From contig NZ_JAMCCQ010000001.1 in assembly GCF_023370775.1 (NCBI RefSeq), positions 992,001 through 1,056,000 on the forward strand: a stretch of 64,000 bases of DNA, read 5' to 3'. The notes under the pieces were generated by a model, which searched no databases, was not told where the DNA came from, and worked only from the letters and a program-made list of their open reading frames with translations. This document shows positions 62,938 through 64,000 of the stretch, in pieces; position 1 is the stretch's first letter; each line of letters begins with the position of its first letter. Both the position numbers and the translations under genes were made by a program. The DNA is from Marivita sp. GX14005. GTDB taxonomy: Bacteria > Pseudomonadota > Alphaproteobacteria > Rhodobacterales > Rhodobacteraceae.

Positions 62938-64000
62938 TCAGCCTTGCAAGCTCTTGACGATCAAATCGCCCTCCTGCCGCGCCTGCATCGCCAAAGCGGC
63001 CGCATGGGCACCGGCAGCCGTGGTGAAATAGGGAATCTTGTCGTAAAGCGCGACAGATCGAATTTCGCGAGAATCCTCGACCGCAGCGGCGCCCTCCGTC
63101 GTATTCATCACCAGCGTAATTTCACCGTCTTTCATCAGATCAACGATATTGGGGCGCCCTTCGTAGACCTTTTTCGTCACGCCACAGGAAATTCCGTGTT
63201 GCGACAGGAAAGACGCGGTGCCCGATGTGGCGGTAATTGTGAAGCCAAGATCAATGAGGATTCGAGCTGTATCGACCAATTGATCGGTTTTATCGGAATC
63301 CTTGATCGAAAAGAAAACGGTGCCGGATTCGGGAAGATTATTCCCCGCTCCGATCTGCGCCTTAAGAAACGCGCGGGGAAAAGAGCGATCCCATCCCATG
63401 ACTTCACCGGTCGACCGCATTTCCGGCCCAAGGATCGTGTCCACACCCGGGAAACGGGCGAAGGGCAAAACAGCTTCCTTGACGGAGAACCACGGCATGT
63501 TTGGGTCTGCGAGCGTCATCGGATCGGCCAGCGGCAAGGATTTGTCGTAATCGGTACCTTGCGGATAAGCGTCGCGAAGCGGGAAGTTCGTCAGACTTTC
63601 GCCCGCCATGACGCGCGCAGCGATACTGGCAATCGCCGAATCCGTCGCCTTCGCAACAAACGGAACCGTGCGCGAGGCGCGCGGGTTCACTTCGATCAGA
63701 AAAATCTGGCTATCCTTGATCGCGAATTGAACATTCATCAAACCGCGCACATCAAGCGCCAGCGCCAGCGCTTCGGTTTGCGCCTTGATCTCTGCCAGAA
63801 GTTCGTCGGAAAGCGAATAAGGCGGGAGCGAACAGGCGCTGTCGCCGGAATGAACGCCCGCCTCCTCGATATGCTGCATGATACCGGCAACGTGAACATG
63901 CTCTCCGTCGCACAAGGCGTCTACATCGAGTTCGACCGCGCCCGCGAGGTAACTGTCGAGAAGAACGGGGCTGTCCCCGGAAACGACAACGGCCTCATTG
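62938..64000 (-). CDS. carB: Carbamoyl-phosphate synthase large subunit, partial (C-terminal part)
   Basis: The C-terminal about 353 residues of CarB are in the window; the rest lies beyond the right edge. Visible are the second ATP-grasp end ([60 protein letters not shown]) and the allosteric MGS-like domain at the end ([28 protein letters not shown]). It makes carbamoyl phosphate for arginine and pyrimidines. The frame is uninterrupted to the edge. Confidence 0.96.
   Translation of the reverse strand, partial: NEAVVVSGDSPVLLDSYLAGAVELDVDALCDGEHVHVAGIMQHIEEAGVHSGDSACSLPPYSLSDELLAEIKAQTEALALALDVRGLMNVQFAIKDSQIFLIEVNPRASRTVPFVAKATDSAIASIAARVMAGESLTNFPLRDAYPQGTDYDKSLPLADPMTLADPNMPWFSVKEAVLPFARFPGVDTILGPEMRSTGEVMGWDRSFPRAFLKAQIGAGNNLPESGTVFFSIKDSDKTDQLVDTARILIDLGFTITATSGTASFLSQHGISCGVTKKVYEGRPNIVDLMKDGEITLVMNTTEGAAAVEDSREIRSVALYDKIPYFTTAAGAHAAALAMQARQEGDLIVKSLQG

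Overview
The window looks like a chromosomal segment of an alphaproteobacterium of the family Rhodobacteraceae (Roseobacter group). This is inferred from gene content and order, not from a database search. Supporting markers are the gyrB-recF-dnaN-dnaA-rpsT block next to mutM/ubiE/ubiB, the lysA-TIGR02302 pair, a flaF/flbT-controlled flagellin, a cytochrome c2-type cycA, and high GC with ATGA-type gene overlaps. It is mostly housekeeping DNA. I saw no prophage, insertion sequence, CRISPR array or rRNA operon.

Layout, left to right. 1-2137: timA-like, mltA and an Smr protein in a tight operon. 2138-4147: a secreted CAP/RTX/DUF4214 protein and idi on the minus strand. 4375-8913: cycA, UDP-glucose dehydrogenase, a sugar transferase, tlpA and argH. 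8913-13392: a tiny LptM-like lipoprotein, a DUF2834 protein, lysA and a large TIGR02302 membrane protein. 13489-18558 (minus): arfB with a striking leader RNA candidate, yhhQ, a phytase-like esterase, mepA, a UMF1 transporter and a thioesterase. 18694-25178: yggT, recQ, yaaA, a hybrid histidine kinase and an MscS channel. 25444-31712: leuC, leuD, a membrane protein, an EEP-family protein, leuB and a DMT transporter. A tRNA-Pro(CGG) follows at 31793. 32007-36201 (minus): an RND efflux pump and its adaptor. 36345-45235 (minus): gyrB, recF, dnaN, dnaA, rpsT, an enoyl-CoA hydratase and mutM. 45321-47607 (plus): ubiE and ubiB. 47686-62928: a flagellar cluster. 62938-64000 (minus): the C-terminal part of carB, cut by the window edge.

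The flagellar cluster holds a lytic transglycosylase, export apparatus (flhA, fliR, flhB, fliQ, fliI), rod and basal-body genes (flgB, flgC, fliE, flgF, flgG, flgA, flgH, fliL), the fliC-flaF-flbT flagellin unit, a strongly diverged fliK-like gene and flgD. Motor, MS-ring, C-ring, P-ring and hook genes must lie elsewhere. Two or three of its operons are preceded by sites resembling the CtrA box TTAA-N7-TTAA.

The most interesting non-coding signals are four. The first is the arfB leader at 13938-14104: a near-perfect extended Shine-Dalgarno, an 18-codon peptide, alternative hairpins and a terminator just before the ribosome-rescue gene arfB. The second is a terminator-like hairpin in the dnaA leader. 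The third is a dispersed element (GCTTCTT, 7-8 nt, CAAATAC, then hairpins) with three copies. The fourth is a nested inverted repeat in front of the RND pump operon.
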